A stretch of 64,000 nt of DNA from Paenibacillus ottowii (lineage in GTDB: Bacteria; Bacillota; Bacilli; Paenibacillales; Paenibacillaceae), in contig NZ_VIJZ01000014.1 in assembly GCF_006874425.1 (NCBI RefSeq), positions 32,618-96,617 on the forward strand, given 5' to 3'. Below the pieces are notes generated by a model, which saw only the letters and a list, made by a program, of their open reading frames with translations, made no database searches and was not told where the DNA came from. This document shows positions 26,131-34,579 of the stretch, piece after piece. Positions within the stretch are counted from its first letter, which is position 1. Every line of letters begins with the position of its first letter. A program made the position numbers and the translations under genes.

Positions 26131-26288
26131 CGTTCAGTATAAAATCTTGATGTATACTACAATTTGTATGCAGCTCTCAAGACAACAGCAGGAAATGTTC
26201 TCATTCCCTCAGAGTGGCATATTATGTTTTGAAAGCGTGCATTCCGATGCACTTTTAAACTTTTCCCATGACAGGAGAATCGGTTGAG

Positions 26289-26765
26289 ATGAGCGATAAA
26301 GAAGTCATTCTGACACAGGAAGGCCTTAGAAAGCTCGAAGATGAGCTTGAGAACTTAAAGTCTGTCAAACGCCGCGAAGTGGCTGAACGGATTAAGGTAG
26401 CCATCGGATACGGAGATATTAGTGAAAACTCCGAATATGAGGATGCGAAAAATGAACAGGCCTTTATTGAAGGCCGTATCATTACGTTGGAAAAAATGCT
26501 GCGCAATGCCCGTATTATCAATAGCGATGAAATTGACACCGATGTTGTGGGAGTAGGGGCAACGGTAACTGTTGAAGACTTGGAATTCGGGGATATTACA
26601 GAATACGCTATCGTAGGTTCTGCCGAATCTGACCCGCTCCAAAACAAGATCTCCAATGAAAGTCCGGTTGGCAAGGCAATTCTCGGTAAGAAAAAAGGAA
26701 CTGTTGTAGATGTAACCGTTCCAGCAGGTGTTATTCAATATAAAATCGTGGATATCAAGAAATAA
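26289..26765 (+). CDS. greA: Transcription elongation factor GreA
   Basis: A 158-residue factor, the normal size for GreA. The N-terminal coiled coil (MSDKEVILTQEGLRKLEDEL...) carries the acidic tip residues Asp43 and Glu46 in GDISENSEY. The C-terminal FKBP-like domain ends VPAGVIQYKIVDIKK. It stimulates RNA cleavage in backtracked RNA polymerase. An upstream ATG at 26268 is in frame but overlaps the ribosome site AGGAG (26273-26277), so 26289 is preferred. Confidence 0.96.
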   Translation: MSDKEVILTQEGLRKLEDELENLKSVKRREVAERIKVAIGYGDISENSEYEDAKNEQAFIEGRIITLEKMLRNARIINSDEIDTDVVGVGATVTVEDLEFGDITEYAIVGSAESDPLQNKISNESPVGKAILGKKKGTVVDVTVPAGVIQYKIVDIKK

Positions 26766-26790
26766 AACACGGACGTTGGAATTTAATGTA

Positions 26791-26817
26791 AAAGCTTCCT
26801 TGTGGAAGCTTTTTTTC
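26791..26817 (+). terminator. Rho-independent terminator after greA
   Basis: AAAGCTTCC (26791-26799), loop TTGT, GGAAGCTTT, then a run of T. Confidence 0.9.
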
Positions 26818-26875
26818 TCTACACCCGAGACGGACCCCGGCCCGTCTATTCATATGAAGGAGCTGATTTAGCACC

Positions 26876-28402
26876 ATGTCGGATGAAACTACTAACCAGG
26901 AACTACAGGAAAATCGCGAGGAATTAAGTGAACTATTGCAAATTCGTCGTGCCAAATTGGACGAGCTTCGCTCATTGGGCATTGATCCTTTTGGACGCAA
27001 ATACATACGCACGGATGAAGCGGGCGTACTACTGAGCAAGTATGACAGCTTGACCAAGGAAGAACTGGAAGAAAAAAATATTGAAGTTAGCATAGCAGGC
27101 CGCATTATGGCCAAACGAGTAATGGGGAAAGCCAGCTTTGCTCATATACAGGATCTTAGCGGGCGTATTCAAATTTATGTTCGTCAAGATACTGTACCTG
27201 AAGCCAATTATAAAGCATTTGGTATTTTGGATCTCGGCGATATTGTTGGTGTTAAGGGCGTGCTCTTTAAGACCAAGACAGGTGAAACGACGATCAAAGT
27301 ATTGGATATTGAGGTTTTGTCCAAATCCCTGTACCCATTACCGGAGAAATACCATGGTCTGAAAGACGTTGAATTGCGTTATCGTCAGCGTTACGTAGAT
27401 CTGATTATGAACCCAGAAGTACAAAAAACGTTCATCACACGGTCTCGTATTATTCAATCCATGCGTCGTTATCTGGATTCGCTCGGTTACTTGGAAGTTG
27501 AAACTCCAACGTTGCACGCCATTGCTGGTGGAGCGGCGGCGAAGCCATTTATTACACACCACAATGCATTGGACACGCAGCTTTATATGCGTATTGCTAT
27601 TGAGCTTCATTTAAAACGGTTAATTGTTGGCGGAATGGAGAAAGTATATGAGATCGGGCGTGTATACCGTAACGAAGGTGTATCGACCCGTCATAACCCT
27701 GAGTTTACGTTGATCGAGCTATATGAGGCATATGCTGATTATAAAGATATCATGCAATTGACGGAAAACTTGATTGCACATATTGCGCAGGAAGTACTGG
27801 GCACACAGCACATTCAGTATCAAGGACAGGAAGTGGATTTGACGCCACAATGGCGCAGAGTTTCCATGGTCGATGCTGTTAAAGAAGTGACAGGCGTAGA
27901 CTTTAGTGTGCAAATGAGTAATGAAGAAGCTCATCGCCTTGCAAAAGAGCATAAAGTTCCGGTTGAACCGCACATGACATTTGGCCATATTTTGAATGCA
28001 TTCTTTGAGCATTTTGTAGAGGAAACGCTCATTCAGCCAACCTTTATTACTGGGCACCCGGTTGAAATTTCGCCGTTGGCCAAGAAAAATGAGCAAGATC
28101 CGCGTTTTACGGATCGCTTCGAGCTGTTCGTGGTCGCTCGCGAGCATGCGAATGCGTTCACTGAGCTGAATGATCCAATTGACCAGCGCCAACGTTTTGA
28201 AGCCCAATTGCTGGAACGTGAGCATGGCAATGATGAGGCTCATGAAATGGATGATGACTTTATCCGCGCCTTGGAATATGGTATGCCGCCAACAGGTGGG
28301 CTGGGCATCGGCATCGACCGTTTGGTTATGTTGCTGACAGATGCGCCTTCCATTCGCGATGTGCTGCTTTTCCCGCATATGCGTAACCGTACAGTAGAAT
28401 AA
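26876..28402 (+). CDS. lysS: Lysyl-tRNA synthetase, class II
   Basis: A 508-residue enzyme. An N-terminal OB-fold anticodon-binding domain (about 65-170: VSIAGRIMAKRVMGKASFAHIQD) is followed by the class II catalytic core with motif 2 (VYRNEGVSTRHNPEFT) and motif 3 (GLGIGIDRLVML). It charges tRNA-Lys in the cytoplasm. In Bacillales an rrn operon commonly follows lysS. Here the ktrB-fus block of about 33 kb lies between them. Confidence 0.97.
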   Translation: MSDETTNQELQENREELSELLQIRRAKLDELRSLGIDPFGRKYIRTDEAGVLLSKYDSLTKEELEEKNIEVSIAGRIMAKRVMGKASFAHIQDLSGRIQIYVRQDTVPEANYKAFGILDLGDIVGVKGVLFKTKTGETTIKVLDIEVLSKSLYPLPEKYHGLKDVELRYRQRYVDLIMNPEVQKTFITRSRIIQSMRRYLDSLGYLEVETPTLHAIAGGAAAKPFITHHNALDTQLYMRIAIELHLKRLIVGGMEKVYEIGRVYRNEGVSTRHNPEFTLIELYEAYADYKDIMQLTENLIAHIAQEVLGTQHIQYQGQEVDLTPQWRRVSMVDAVKEVTGVDFSVQMSNEEAHRLAKEHKVPVEPHMTFGHILNAFFEHFVEETLIQPTFITGHPVEISPLAKKNEQDPRFTDRFELFVVAREHANAFTELNDPIDQRQRFEAQLLEREHGNDEAHEMDDDFIRALEYGMPPTGGLGIGIDRLVMLLTDAPSIRDVLLFPHMRNRTVE

Positions 28403-28419
28403 CATAACATTATGAATAT

Positions 28420-28460
28420 AGAGGATCAGCCGGGGTTCCCGTGTCTTGTTCCTCTTTTTC
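28420..28460 (+). terminator. Rho-independent terminator after lysS
   Basis: The outer stem AGAGGA/TCCTCT encloses CGGG/CCCG and is followed by five T. Confidence 0.8.
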
Positions 28461-28489
28461 ATAAGAACGGATGGAGAGGAATACTTCTG

Positions 28490-29827
28490 ATGAAACGCAG
28501 CGTCAAGCTTAGTCGGTTCGCATCGCCCCCTTTTATATTGGTCATTGGATATTTATTGATTATTGCATTGGGGACTTTACTACTGATGCTTCCTGTTGCC
28601 AATCATGGTGGACATGCTCCGCATTGGATTGATTCGCTTTTTACGTCCGTCTCTGCTGCTTGTGTCACAGGATTAGTCGTTGTTGACGTTAATTCGACCT
28701 ATACCGTATTTGGAGAAACCGTCATTTTGGTGTTAATGCAGCTGGGCGGGCTGGGTTTTATGACTCTGGCGACCTTATTTGCGCTGTTAATGGGGCGACG
28801 ACTATCGTTGAAGGATCGGTTGCTGCTTAAGGAGGCGATTAACGCCGATAGTATGGAAGGGATCGTGCGCATTATTCGCAAGGTGCTGATCTTTTCTTTT
28901 ACCATTGAAGCGATTGCAGCTGTCGTCTTGGCTTTGCGCTGGATGCGAGAAATGCCTGTCGGACAGGCCATATATTATGGGATATTTCATTCCGTATCTC
29001 TCTTTAATAACGGTGGCTTCGATCTGTTCGGGACTAGCTTTCAGCAATATACTGGAGATTTTGTTTTCAATATGATTGCATCTGTGCTTGTGATTTCGGG
29101 AGGATTGGGTTTCCTTGTGCTCAGCGACTTGTTCGATTTCCGTCGTACCCGGAGACTAACTTTACACTCTAAAATGGTGCTAAGCGTGTCGGGAGCGCTC
29201 ATTGTAATTGGTGCGCTGGTCCTATTTATTTTTGAGTTTACTAATGCACGAACCCTGGGCGCGCTAAACTGGGAAGGAAAAGTATATGCCGCTGTCTTTC
29301 AATCCATCTCCACGAGATCATCGGGTACAAGTACAATCGATGTCAGTGGGTTAAGGCAGGCCAGTCAGTTTTTTATTATGCTGCTGATGATTATCGGTGC
29401 TTCTCCAGGCTCTACTGGAGGAGGAATTAAAACGACTACGTTTCTGCTGATGGTAGGGGCATTAATTGCCGTTATGCGAGGACAGAAGGAAATTGTGTTT
29501 TTCCGTCATAGGGTTCCTCAAGATATTATGATGCGGGCGTTGACCATCATAGTGTTGGGACTATTTATATTCTCGATTGTGGTTATACTACTCTTAATGA
29601 CAGAGGATGCCCCATTTCTCTCGCTTGCATTTGAGGCGTCTTCTGCAATCGGAACGGTAGGATTGTCTCTAGGAGTGACGCCAGGATTATCCGACGCAGG
29701 CAAGCTGATTATTTGTGTGACCATGTTCATTGGCCGAATCGGTCCTCTTACGATTGCCTATGCCATTCGCCCACGTTCGACCAAGACGTTGTACCGTCGT
29801 CCCGAAGGACATGTTGTAATTGGATAG
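28490..29827 (+). CDS. ktrB: KtrB/TrkH-type potassium uptake channel subunit
   Basis: A 445-residue polytopic membrane protein of the Trk/Ktr/HKT superfamily. The fourfold M1-P-M2 repeats show pore-loop signatures SVSAACVTGL, FHSVSLFNNGGF, STRSSGTSTID and FEASSAIGTVGLSLGVTP, and the flexible M2C gate region GASPGSTGGGIKTTTF. It conducts K+ (with Na+) and requires a cytoplasmic KtrA/KtrC ring, whose gene is not in this window. The frame is open from 28412 through the lysS terminator. The ATG at 28490 has GAGAGGA 9 bases upstream and gives the family length. Confidence 0.92.
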   Translation: MKRSVKLSRFASPPFILVIGYLLIIALGTLLLMLPVANHGGHAPHWIDSLFTSVSAACVTGLVVVDVNSTYTVFGETVILVLMQLGGLGFMTLATLFALLMGRRLSLKDRLLLKEAINADSMEGIVRIIRKVLIFSFTIEAIAAVVLALRWMREMPVGQAIYYGIFHSVSLFNNGGFDLFGTSFQQYTGDFVFNMIASVLVISGGLGFLVLSDLFDFRRTRRLTLHSKMVLSVSGALIVIGALVLFIFEFTNARTLGALNWEGKVYAAVFQSISTRSSGTSTIDVSGLRQASQFFIMLLMIIGASPGSTGGGIKTTTFLLMVGALIAVMRGQKEIVFFRHRVPQDIMMRALTIIVLGLFIFSIVVILLLMTEDAPFLSLAFEASSAIGTVGLSLGVTPGLSDAGKLIICVTMFIGRIGPLTIAYAIRPRSTKTLYRRPEGHVVIG

Positions 29828-29838
29828 CTTATCTATAT

Positions 29839-29878
29839 AAAAGATGCACCCATGTTGATCAGGGGTGCATCTTTTTTT
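29839..29878 (+). terminator. Rho-independent terminator after ktrB
   Basis: The stem AAAAGATGCACCC with GGGTGCATCTTTT continues into a run of T. Confidence 0.92.
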
Positions 29879-30009
29879 ATTGTACATATCATAATCCTTT
29901 ATTTGCAGCATATCATGAAAAATGCCCAATTTGAGAGTAAGAGGAAATACATTAAACAAACGTAAATCCTTTGTAAAAAAACGGCTATTTGTTTCCTTTT
30001 ATGTAATTA

Positions 30010-30040
30010 TAGACAAAATACTAGGAATTTTATGTATAAT
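30010..30040 (+). promoter_or_regulatory. Candidate promoter of the 30.1-kb membrane protein gene
   Basis: TAGACA (30010-30015) and a perfect TATAAT (30035-30040) are 19 bases apart, longer than ideal. It sits in the AT-rich 287-base gap after ktrB, which otherwise holds only the ktrB terminator. Confidence 0.4.
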
Positions 30041-30114
30041 ATTGTATGATAGTGGGCATGAAGGGGGGGACTTAGGGGAACACCAATTTCAAAATTGAAA
30101 GGAATCGTCTAATT

Positions 30115-30648
30115 ATGTATTTATTTATTATTAGTGCTGAGGTTTTATTTTGGGTTTTTGTAGTTGCAGGGTTAGCCGCAAGGTATATGTTTGGGTTGAA
30201 GAAATTAGGAGGTCTTCTTTTACTATTTACCCCAATTATTGATATCCTGTTACTGATTGCGGTGTTCATCACGGTGAGAAGTGGCATGGAGATTACGACT
30301 GCTACTGGCCTGGCGGCCTGTTACTTTGGTATTACGGTGGCATTTGGTCACAGACTAATTAAGTGGGCAGATGTGCGTTTCTCTCATTGGTTTGGCAAGG
30401 GACCCAAGCCTGAACGCAAGTATGGTGCTGCTCATGCAAAAGAGGAACGGATAGGCTGGTTGCTTCACCTCTTGGGCTGGGCTATAGGCAACGCTTTATT
30501 GCTCGCCATTATTGTATATGTAGGTGATCCGCAGCGTACAGCGGCACTGGAGGGCATTATGCAAACATGGGCGATCGTTCTGGCAATCGACTTTGTTGTC
30601 TCCTTTAGCTATACGATAGCTCCTAAAAAACATAAACATAAGGCTTAG
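30115..30648 (+). CDS. Unrecognised integral membrane protein
   Basis: A 177-residue protein I cannot assign to a named family with confidence. It shows about five hydrophobic segments (roughly residues 3-24, 33-53, 58-78, 119-136 and 150-168), a central basic loop (KWADVRFSHWFGKGPKPERKYG) and a Lys/His-rich tail ending KKHKHKA. A GAAAGGAA ribosome site lies upstream. It stands alone between ktrB and the fus cluster with its own putative promoter and a 419-base gap behind it. It may be a transporter-like or structural membrane protein. A link with fusaricidin export or immunity is only a possibility raised by position. Confidence 0.8.
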   Translation: MYLFIISAEVLFWVFVVAGLAARYMFGLKKLGGLLLLFTPIIDILLLIAVFITVRSGMEITTATGLAACYFGITVAFGHRLIKWADVRFSHWFGKGPKPERKYGAAHAKEERIGWLLHLLGWAIGNALLLAIIVYVGDPQRTAALEGIMQTWAIVLAIDFVVSFSYTIAPKKHKHKA

Positions 30649-30922
30649 CCTTAGATAAAAAGCTTCAAGCTTAGATCAGGTCAGGCTGGTTGCTCAGGAT
30701 GTTCAAATCGGAGGATCATGGATGGTGAAAATGAAGTAGTTCCTTCCGATGGTGGGGTGAGTCTATCGTTACAATGGAAATATTTATAAAACTATGATAT
30801 TTTTATATGGAACTCGCTTTGAAAATCACCTTATTGTTCCTCTCTACCTTTTCACACGCATGGATTCCTTCCGATTTGAACACAGACCAATAAAAACAAG
30901 GTTTACAATTTTTAAAATATTA

Positions 30923-30952
30923 TTGTCATCTGCCTAAAACGTCGACTATATA
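30923..30952 (+). promoter_or_regulatory. Upstream candidate fus promoter
   Basis: TTGTCA (30923-30928), 18-base spacer and TATATA (30947-30952). It would produce a leader of about 110 bases including the palindrome at 30996-31013. Confidence 0.4.
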
Positions 30953-30995
30953 TGTTTGGCAACTGACGAGATAATATTCCAGGAAAGATTATTTA

Positions 30996-31013
30996 TGTCT
31001 ATATATGTAGACA
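30996..31013. promoter_or_regulatory. Near-perfect 18-bp palindrome overlapping the proximal fus promoter
   Basis: TGTCTATATATGTAGACA has perfect 6-bp arms TGTCTA/TAGACA and is symmetric except for one pair of central positions. Its right arm coincides with the TAGACA -35 box of the proximal promoter, the usual geometry of a repressor operator. The binding protein is unknown. Confidence 0.6.
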
Positions 31014-31035
31014 AACGAAATTAAGTTGTTATTAT
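31008..31035 (+). promoter_or_regulatory. Proximal candidate fus promoter
   Basis: TAGACA (31008-31013), 16-base spacer and TATTAT (31030-31035). The start of transcription would fall about 26 bases before the fusG GTG. Confidence 0.45.
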
Positions 31036-31067
31036 GTTTAAAAATGTAAAAAAGAAAGGTGGTTTCT

Positions 31068-31838
31068 GTGGCAGTACTACTGAGTGGTAAGAACATTTTG
31101 ATTATGGGTGTGGCGAATAACAGGAGTATTGCCTGGGGGACAGCCCAGTCTTTAGCTGCGGAAGGAGCAAATCTCATTTTTACTTACGAAAATGAGAGGG
31201 TTGCAGAACGGGTGCTAAAGCTCGCTGAAACCATTCCGGGCTCCATTGTCTGTCCTTGCAATGTACAGAGCGATGAAGAATTGGACGCGCTGACGGATTT
31301 CCTTAAGGAGAAGGTAGGCGTCTTACACGGTTATTTCCACAGTGTTGCGTTTGCTAAGGCTGAGGATTTGGAAGGTTTATTTGTCGACACTTCTCGCGAG
31401 GGATTCGCAGTGGCTCAAGAAATCAGTGCCTATTCTCTGGCTGCTGTATCCCGCCGAGTATACCCGCTGATGACGGAGGGTGGAAGTATTGTCACCATGA
31501 CGTATATCGGTGCAGAACGAGCGATCAAGAATTACAACATTATGGGCGTAGCGAAAGCTTCACTGGAAGCGAGCATGCGCTATCTGTCGAATGATCTGGG
31601 TACCTATGGCATTCGTGTAAATGCAATTTCGGCGGGTCCTATACGTACTTTGGCCGCCTATGGCATTAAAGATTTTAACACAATGCTAAAGCATATTGAA
31701 GAAACCACGCCCCTACGCAAGACGGTGGATACGTCCGAAGTCGGAGATACGGCGTTATTCCTGTTTTCCCATTTATCTAGAGGCATTACAGGTGAAGTGA
31801 TCCATGTAGATGCTGGATACCACATTACGGGGATGTAA
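31068..31838 (+). CDS. fusG: FusG: enoyl-ACP reductase (FabI type) of the fusaricidin cluster
   Basis: A 256-residue short-chain dehydrogenase of the FabI branch. It has the NAD-binding MGVANNRSIAWG, the catalytic Tyr/Lys pair in YNIMGVAKASLEAS, AISAGPIRTLAA and the C-terminal DAGYHITGM. It would reduce trans-2-enoyl-ACP during assembly of the guanidino fatty acid. An in-frame GTG at 31059 exists, but GTG 31068 lies 5 bases after AAAGGTGG and gives the normal FabI size. It is the first gene of the run, 12 bases before fusF. Symbols follow the published fusGFEDCBA order of P. polymyxa, matched by content and not by sequence search. Confidence 0.9.
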   Translation: MAVLLSGKNILIMGVANNRSIAWGTAQSLAAEGANLIFTYENERVAERVLKLAETIPGSIVCPCNVQSDEELDALTDFLKEKVGVLHGYFHSVAFAKAEDLEGLFVDTSREGFAVAQEISAYSLAAVSRRVYPLMTEGGSIVTMTYIGAERAIKNYNIMGVAKASLEASMRYLSNDLGTYGIRVNAISAGPIRTLAAYGIKDFNTMLKHIEETTPLRKTVDTSEVGDTALFLFSHLSRGITGEVIHVDAGYHITGM

Positions 31839-31850
31839 GGGGGGAACGTT

Positions 31851-33311
31851 GTGCTTATTACGCATACGGATTGCCGTATTATCTCGCCTGAAGGGATTAT
31901 GAGCAGGGAGCGTCTGGAGCGGGACGTGATGATCTTCTCACGGATGTTGGCTCTCAGAGGAATTCCCGATAACGGTAGAGTAATTCTGAAAGCGGCCAAT
32001 TCCTATTGGTTTGTTGTATCGCTGTTCTCCCTGTGTCATCTCGCAGTTTCGGTAACTGTGGTGGACGAGCAGACTGTAATCGATGAGGTGGCCCAAATCT
32101 ATGATGAGGCAGGTGCCTGTTGCATCCTGACCGATTCTGCTTTAGAACTTCCTCATGCTCTCGTTATTCTGATTCAAGATCTCATTCAAGAAGAAGCAGT
32201 ACACCCGCATTGGGTGGGAGAGCCAAAGCCCGAACCCCTCGACTTTAATAAGTGGTGCGAGAGATCGGATGCGCTTATTCTGTATTCTTCAGGTACGACG
32301 GGAAAACCCAAGGGAATCGTAAAAGCTGGTGCAGCTTTTATGGAGAATATCAGGCATTCCATACACGCCATGAACTACATACCGTCTGACCATATGCTCC
32401 CTGTGGTGCCTTTCTCTCATTTTTATGGAATTTCACTTATCTTCTCCTGGTGGTTAACCTCATGTTCTCTCATCATCTGTAATCCTAAAAACCTCTGGAG
32501 CGTCATTGCAAGTATTACGAAAGACCGGGCGACGGTCGTAGACGCGAACCCCTCTGCTTTTTACACCTTGTTGCGTATGCTAAGCCGAAAACCCGAACAA
32601 CTGGAAATGATCAAGCAATCTCCAGTCCGCATGTGGTGCGTAGGCGGCTCTCCACTTACTCAAGACCTCGAAGAGAAATTTTACAACATATTTGGACAGC
32701 CCCTGCTGAATGGTTACGGTCTATCTGAATTGGGCAACGTTACGCTGGGAACGCTGGATTGTCCGAAGGGTTGTGGCAAACCATTACCTGGTGTGGATTT
32801 GAAGATACTAGATTCTACGGGCAACCAGCAGGCAGACGGTGTCGTAGGCGAAGTGTGGATACGAAGTGCCGGATGCATGGAAGGTTATCTGAATCGTCCG
32901 GACCTGACACAATCCGTTCTACAGGATGGCTGGTTCAAGACAGGAGATCTGGGCTATCTGGATGACGGAATGCTGTATGTTATTGGTCGCAACGGTAAGA
33001 CGGTCAATCGGATGGGCTACATGGTCTCTCCCGTCTATATCGAGGATCGGATTGGTTCACTAGGCTACCGTTCCTGCGTGATCACCTTAGAGGATGAGGC
33101 TAAAGGGACATTGCTTGTTGCATTCATCGAAAATGAATCTTCACAGGTCTTACCTGTGCTCCGCAAAGAGATGAATCAGGTGCTCCCTTCTTACATGTTT
33201 CCTGATCTTTTGCTTCCGCTCGATCATTTTCCCTTAAATCGCAATGGAAAAGTAGATCGTCTGGAGATGGAGCGCGTTGCTCTTGAGAAAGCTGCTTCTC
33301 GCAAGGCATAA
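31851..33311 (+). CDS. fusF: FusF: AMP-dependent acyl-CoA/ACP ligase
   Basis: A 486-residue adenylate-forming enzyme with the P-loop LILYSSGTTGKPKG near residue 145, a YGLSELGNV segment, the GWFKTGDLGYLDDG motif and a C-terminal catalytic lysine in NRNGKVDR. It starts at GTG. It probably activates either the starter carboxylate or the finished lipid as acyl-AMP and transfers it to CoA or an ACP. FusA itself has no acyl-ligase or acyl-carrier domain before its starter C domain, so a separate ligase is needed to deliver the lipid. There is no fused carrier domain. Confidence 0.88.
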   Translation: MLITHTDCRIISPEGIMSRERLERDVMIFSRMLALRGIPDNGRVILKAANSYWFVVSLFSLCHLAVSVTVVDEQTVIDEVAQIYDEAGACCILTDSALELPHALVILIQDLIQEEAVHPHWVGEPKPEPLDFNKWCERSDALILYSSGTTGKPKGIVKAGAAFMENIRHSIHAMNYIPSDHMLPVVPFSHFYGISLIFSWWLTSCSLIICNPKNLWSVIASITKDRATVVDANPSAFYTLLRMLSRKPEQLEMIKQSPVRMWCVGGSPLTQDLEEKFYNIFGQPLLNGYGLSELGNVTLGTLDCPKGCGKPLPGVDLKILDSTGNQQADGVVGEVWIRSAGCMEGYLNRPDLTQSVLQDGWFKTGDLGYLDDGMLYVIGRNGKTVNRMGYMVSPVYIEDRIGSLGYRSCVITLEDEAKGTLLVAFIENESSQVLPVLRKEMNQVLPSYMFPDLLLPLDHFPLNRNGKVDRLEMERVALEKAASRKA

Positions 33312-33355
33312 CAAGATATTTACTAAAACTGCATATAGGAAAGGGAGAATGTGCC

Positions 33356-34579
33356 ATGAGTATAAATCCAGAACTGGCAGAAAACACACTGTTTCTGAAA
33401 AGGCATGAATCTATTCTGAAATGCCTCCATTATTTGATTGAAAATCGGCAGGAAGTGATGGATATTCTCACACAATTTTCATCCTATCGGGCCGCCAATG
33501 CAGAAATCGACTCCACGATCCTCACACTTCAAGGTGCATTACAAGAAGTGCAGACCCATCAACCAAGCTGGCAACGATCTATGGCTGTATTTATGCCTTC
33601 CAACGTCATTTTGTACTCCTATGCATTATACCTCTTGATTCCGTCCCTGTACGTTGAAAATATAGACTTTCGCCCTTCTTCTCACGTAAACGAGTACGTC
33701 AACATGCTGCATGAAAAGCTCCAAGCTGTACACGAATTACCTATCTATATTCGTAAAGTTAGCCAGAAGGTGTTCATGGAGAATTCCGTGATGCCGGCTG
33801 ATATTGTGGTGTTTACCGGAAGCTACACTAATGCGGAGAAGATCAAAAAGCAGATCCGAAAAGATCAGCTCTACATTTTTTATGGGCAAGGGATAAATCC
33901 TTTTATCATTGGACCAGATGCCGATCTGGAGCTGGCGGTTACCGATGTGATTCGCATGAGATTGTTCAATTCCGGACAGGACTGCTTGGGACCTGACATC
34001 ATCCTGGTACATCAAGAAGTGAGTGAGCCATTCAAAAACTTGCTGATTCAACGGCTTGATGAACTCGTATTTGGAGCCAACAATGACCCTAATGCGAACT
34101 ACTCCCCTATATTCTATAAAGATACACTCTATTCGGTCTCTGAATATTTTAATACGAACGATAAGTTTATTATTTACGGCGGCGGCATTGATTTCCGTAC
34201 GAAAAAGATGGAGCCAACGGTTGTATACAGTGAATTGGAGCAGAATCTGGAGATTATTGAGTATTTTTCGCCAGTTTTCAATGTAGTTAGCTACCAAGAT
34301 GACGAGCAATTGATCAAGCGCATTTCCTCCAGTTATTTCAGTGAACGTGCAATGGGTTGCAGCCTATACGGATCAGAGCATTTGAGTGACGTTCTACGAA
34401 AGAAGCACACATTGACCATTAATCAAACACTTGAGGACGTGGATCAAGGCAATAAGCCTTTTGGCGGCTACGGCACGATGTCGAACTATATTTTTTACGA
34501 TTATAAGCTCGTTTCGAAGCCGATCTTGATCTCGGAAATTGTCGCAGAATATTTGTCAGAAAAGAGGAGTTTGGTATGA
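33356..34579 (+). CDS. fusE: FusE: aldehyde dehydrogenase/LuxC-like acyl-CoA reductase
   Basis: A 407-residue protein of the aldehyde-dehydrogenase superfamily, shorter than ordinary ALDHs. The nucleotide-binding FTGSYTNAEKI and the probable nucleophile Cys210 in FNSGQDC are visible. The usual ELGGK motif with its general-base Glu is replaced by YGQGI (before NPFIIGPDADLE), as in CoA-acylating or LuxC-like enzymes. That suggests reversible acyl-thioester/aldehyde chemistry rather than oxidation to a free acid (inference). Its last bases overlap fusD by ATGA, so the two are coupled and may act in sequence on the starter unit. Confidence 0.8.
   Translation: MSINPELAENTLFLKRHESILKCLHYLIENRQEVMDILTQFSSYRAANAEIDSTILTLQGALQEVQTHQPSWQRSMAVFMPSNVILYSYALYLLIPSLYVENIDFRPSSHVNEYVNMLHEKLQAVHELPIYIRKVSQKVFMENSVMPADIVVFTGSYTNAEKIKKQIRKDQLYIFYGQGINPFIIGPDADLELAVTDVIRMRLFNSGQDCLGPDIILVHQEVSEPFKNLLIQRLDELVFGANNDPNANYSPIFYKDTLYSVSEYFNTNDKFIIYGGGIDFRTKKMEPTVVYSELEQNLEIIEYFSPVFNVVSYQDDEQLIKRISSSYFSERAMGCSLYGSEHLSDVLRKKHTLTINQTLEDVDQGNKPFGGYGTMSNYIFYDYKLVSKPILISEIVAEYLSEKRSLV

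Larger units (their letters stand above)
30649..31067. other. 419-base AT-rich control region upstream of the fus cluster
   Basis: It contains two candidate promoters and an 18-bp palindrome (entered separately). A 23-codon frame at 30718-30789 has GGAGG only 3 bases before its ATG and no recognisable product. Nothing else is gene-like. Published work on fusaricidin producers reports AbrB control of the fus promoter, but AbrB has no strict motif, so its site cannot be read here. Confidence 0.6.

Noticed and set aside
27719..28462. 247-codon minus-strand frame opposite lysS
   Set aside because: Antisense to conserved synthetase motifs and crosses the lysS terminator. No promoter or ribosome site was seen.
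28412..28489. Upstream extension of ktrB
   Set aside because: The extra 26 codons run through the lysS terminator hairpin, and the ribosome site favours ATG 28490.
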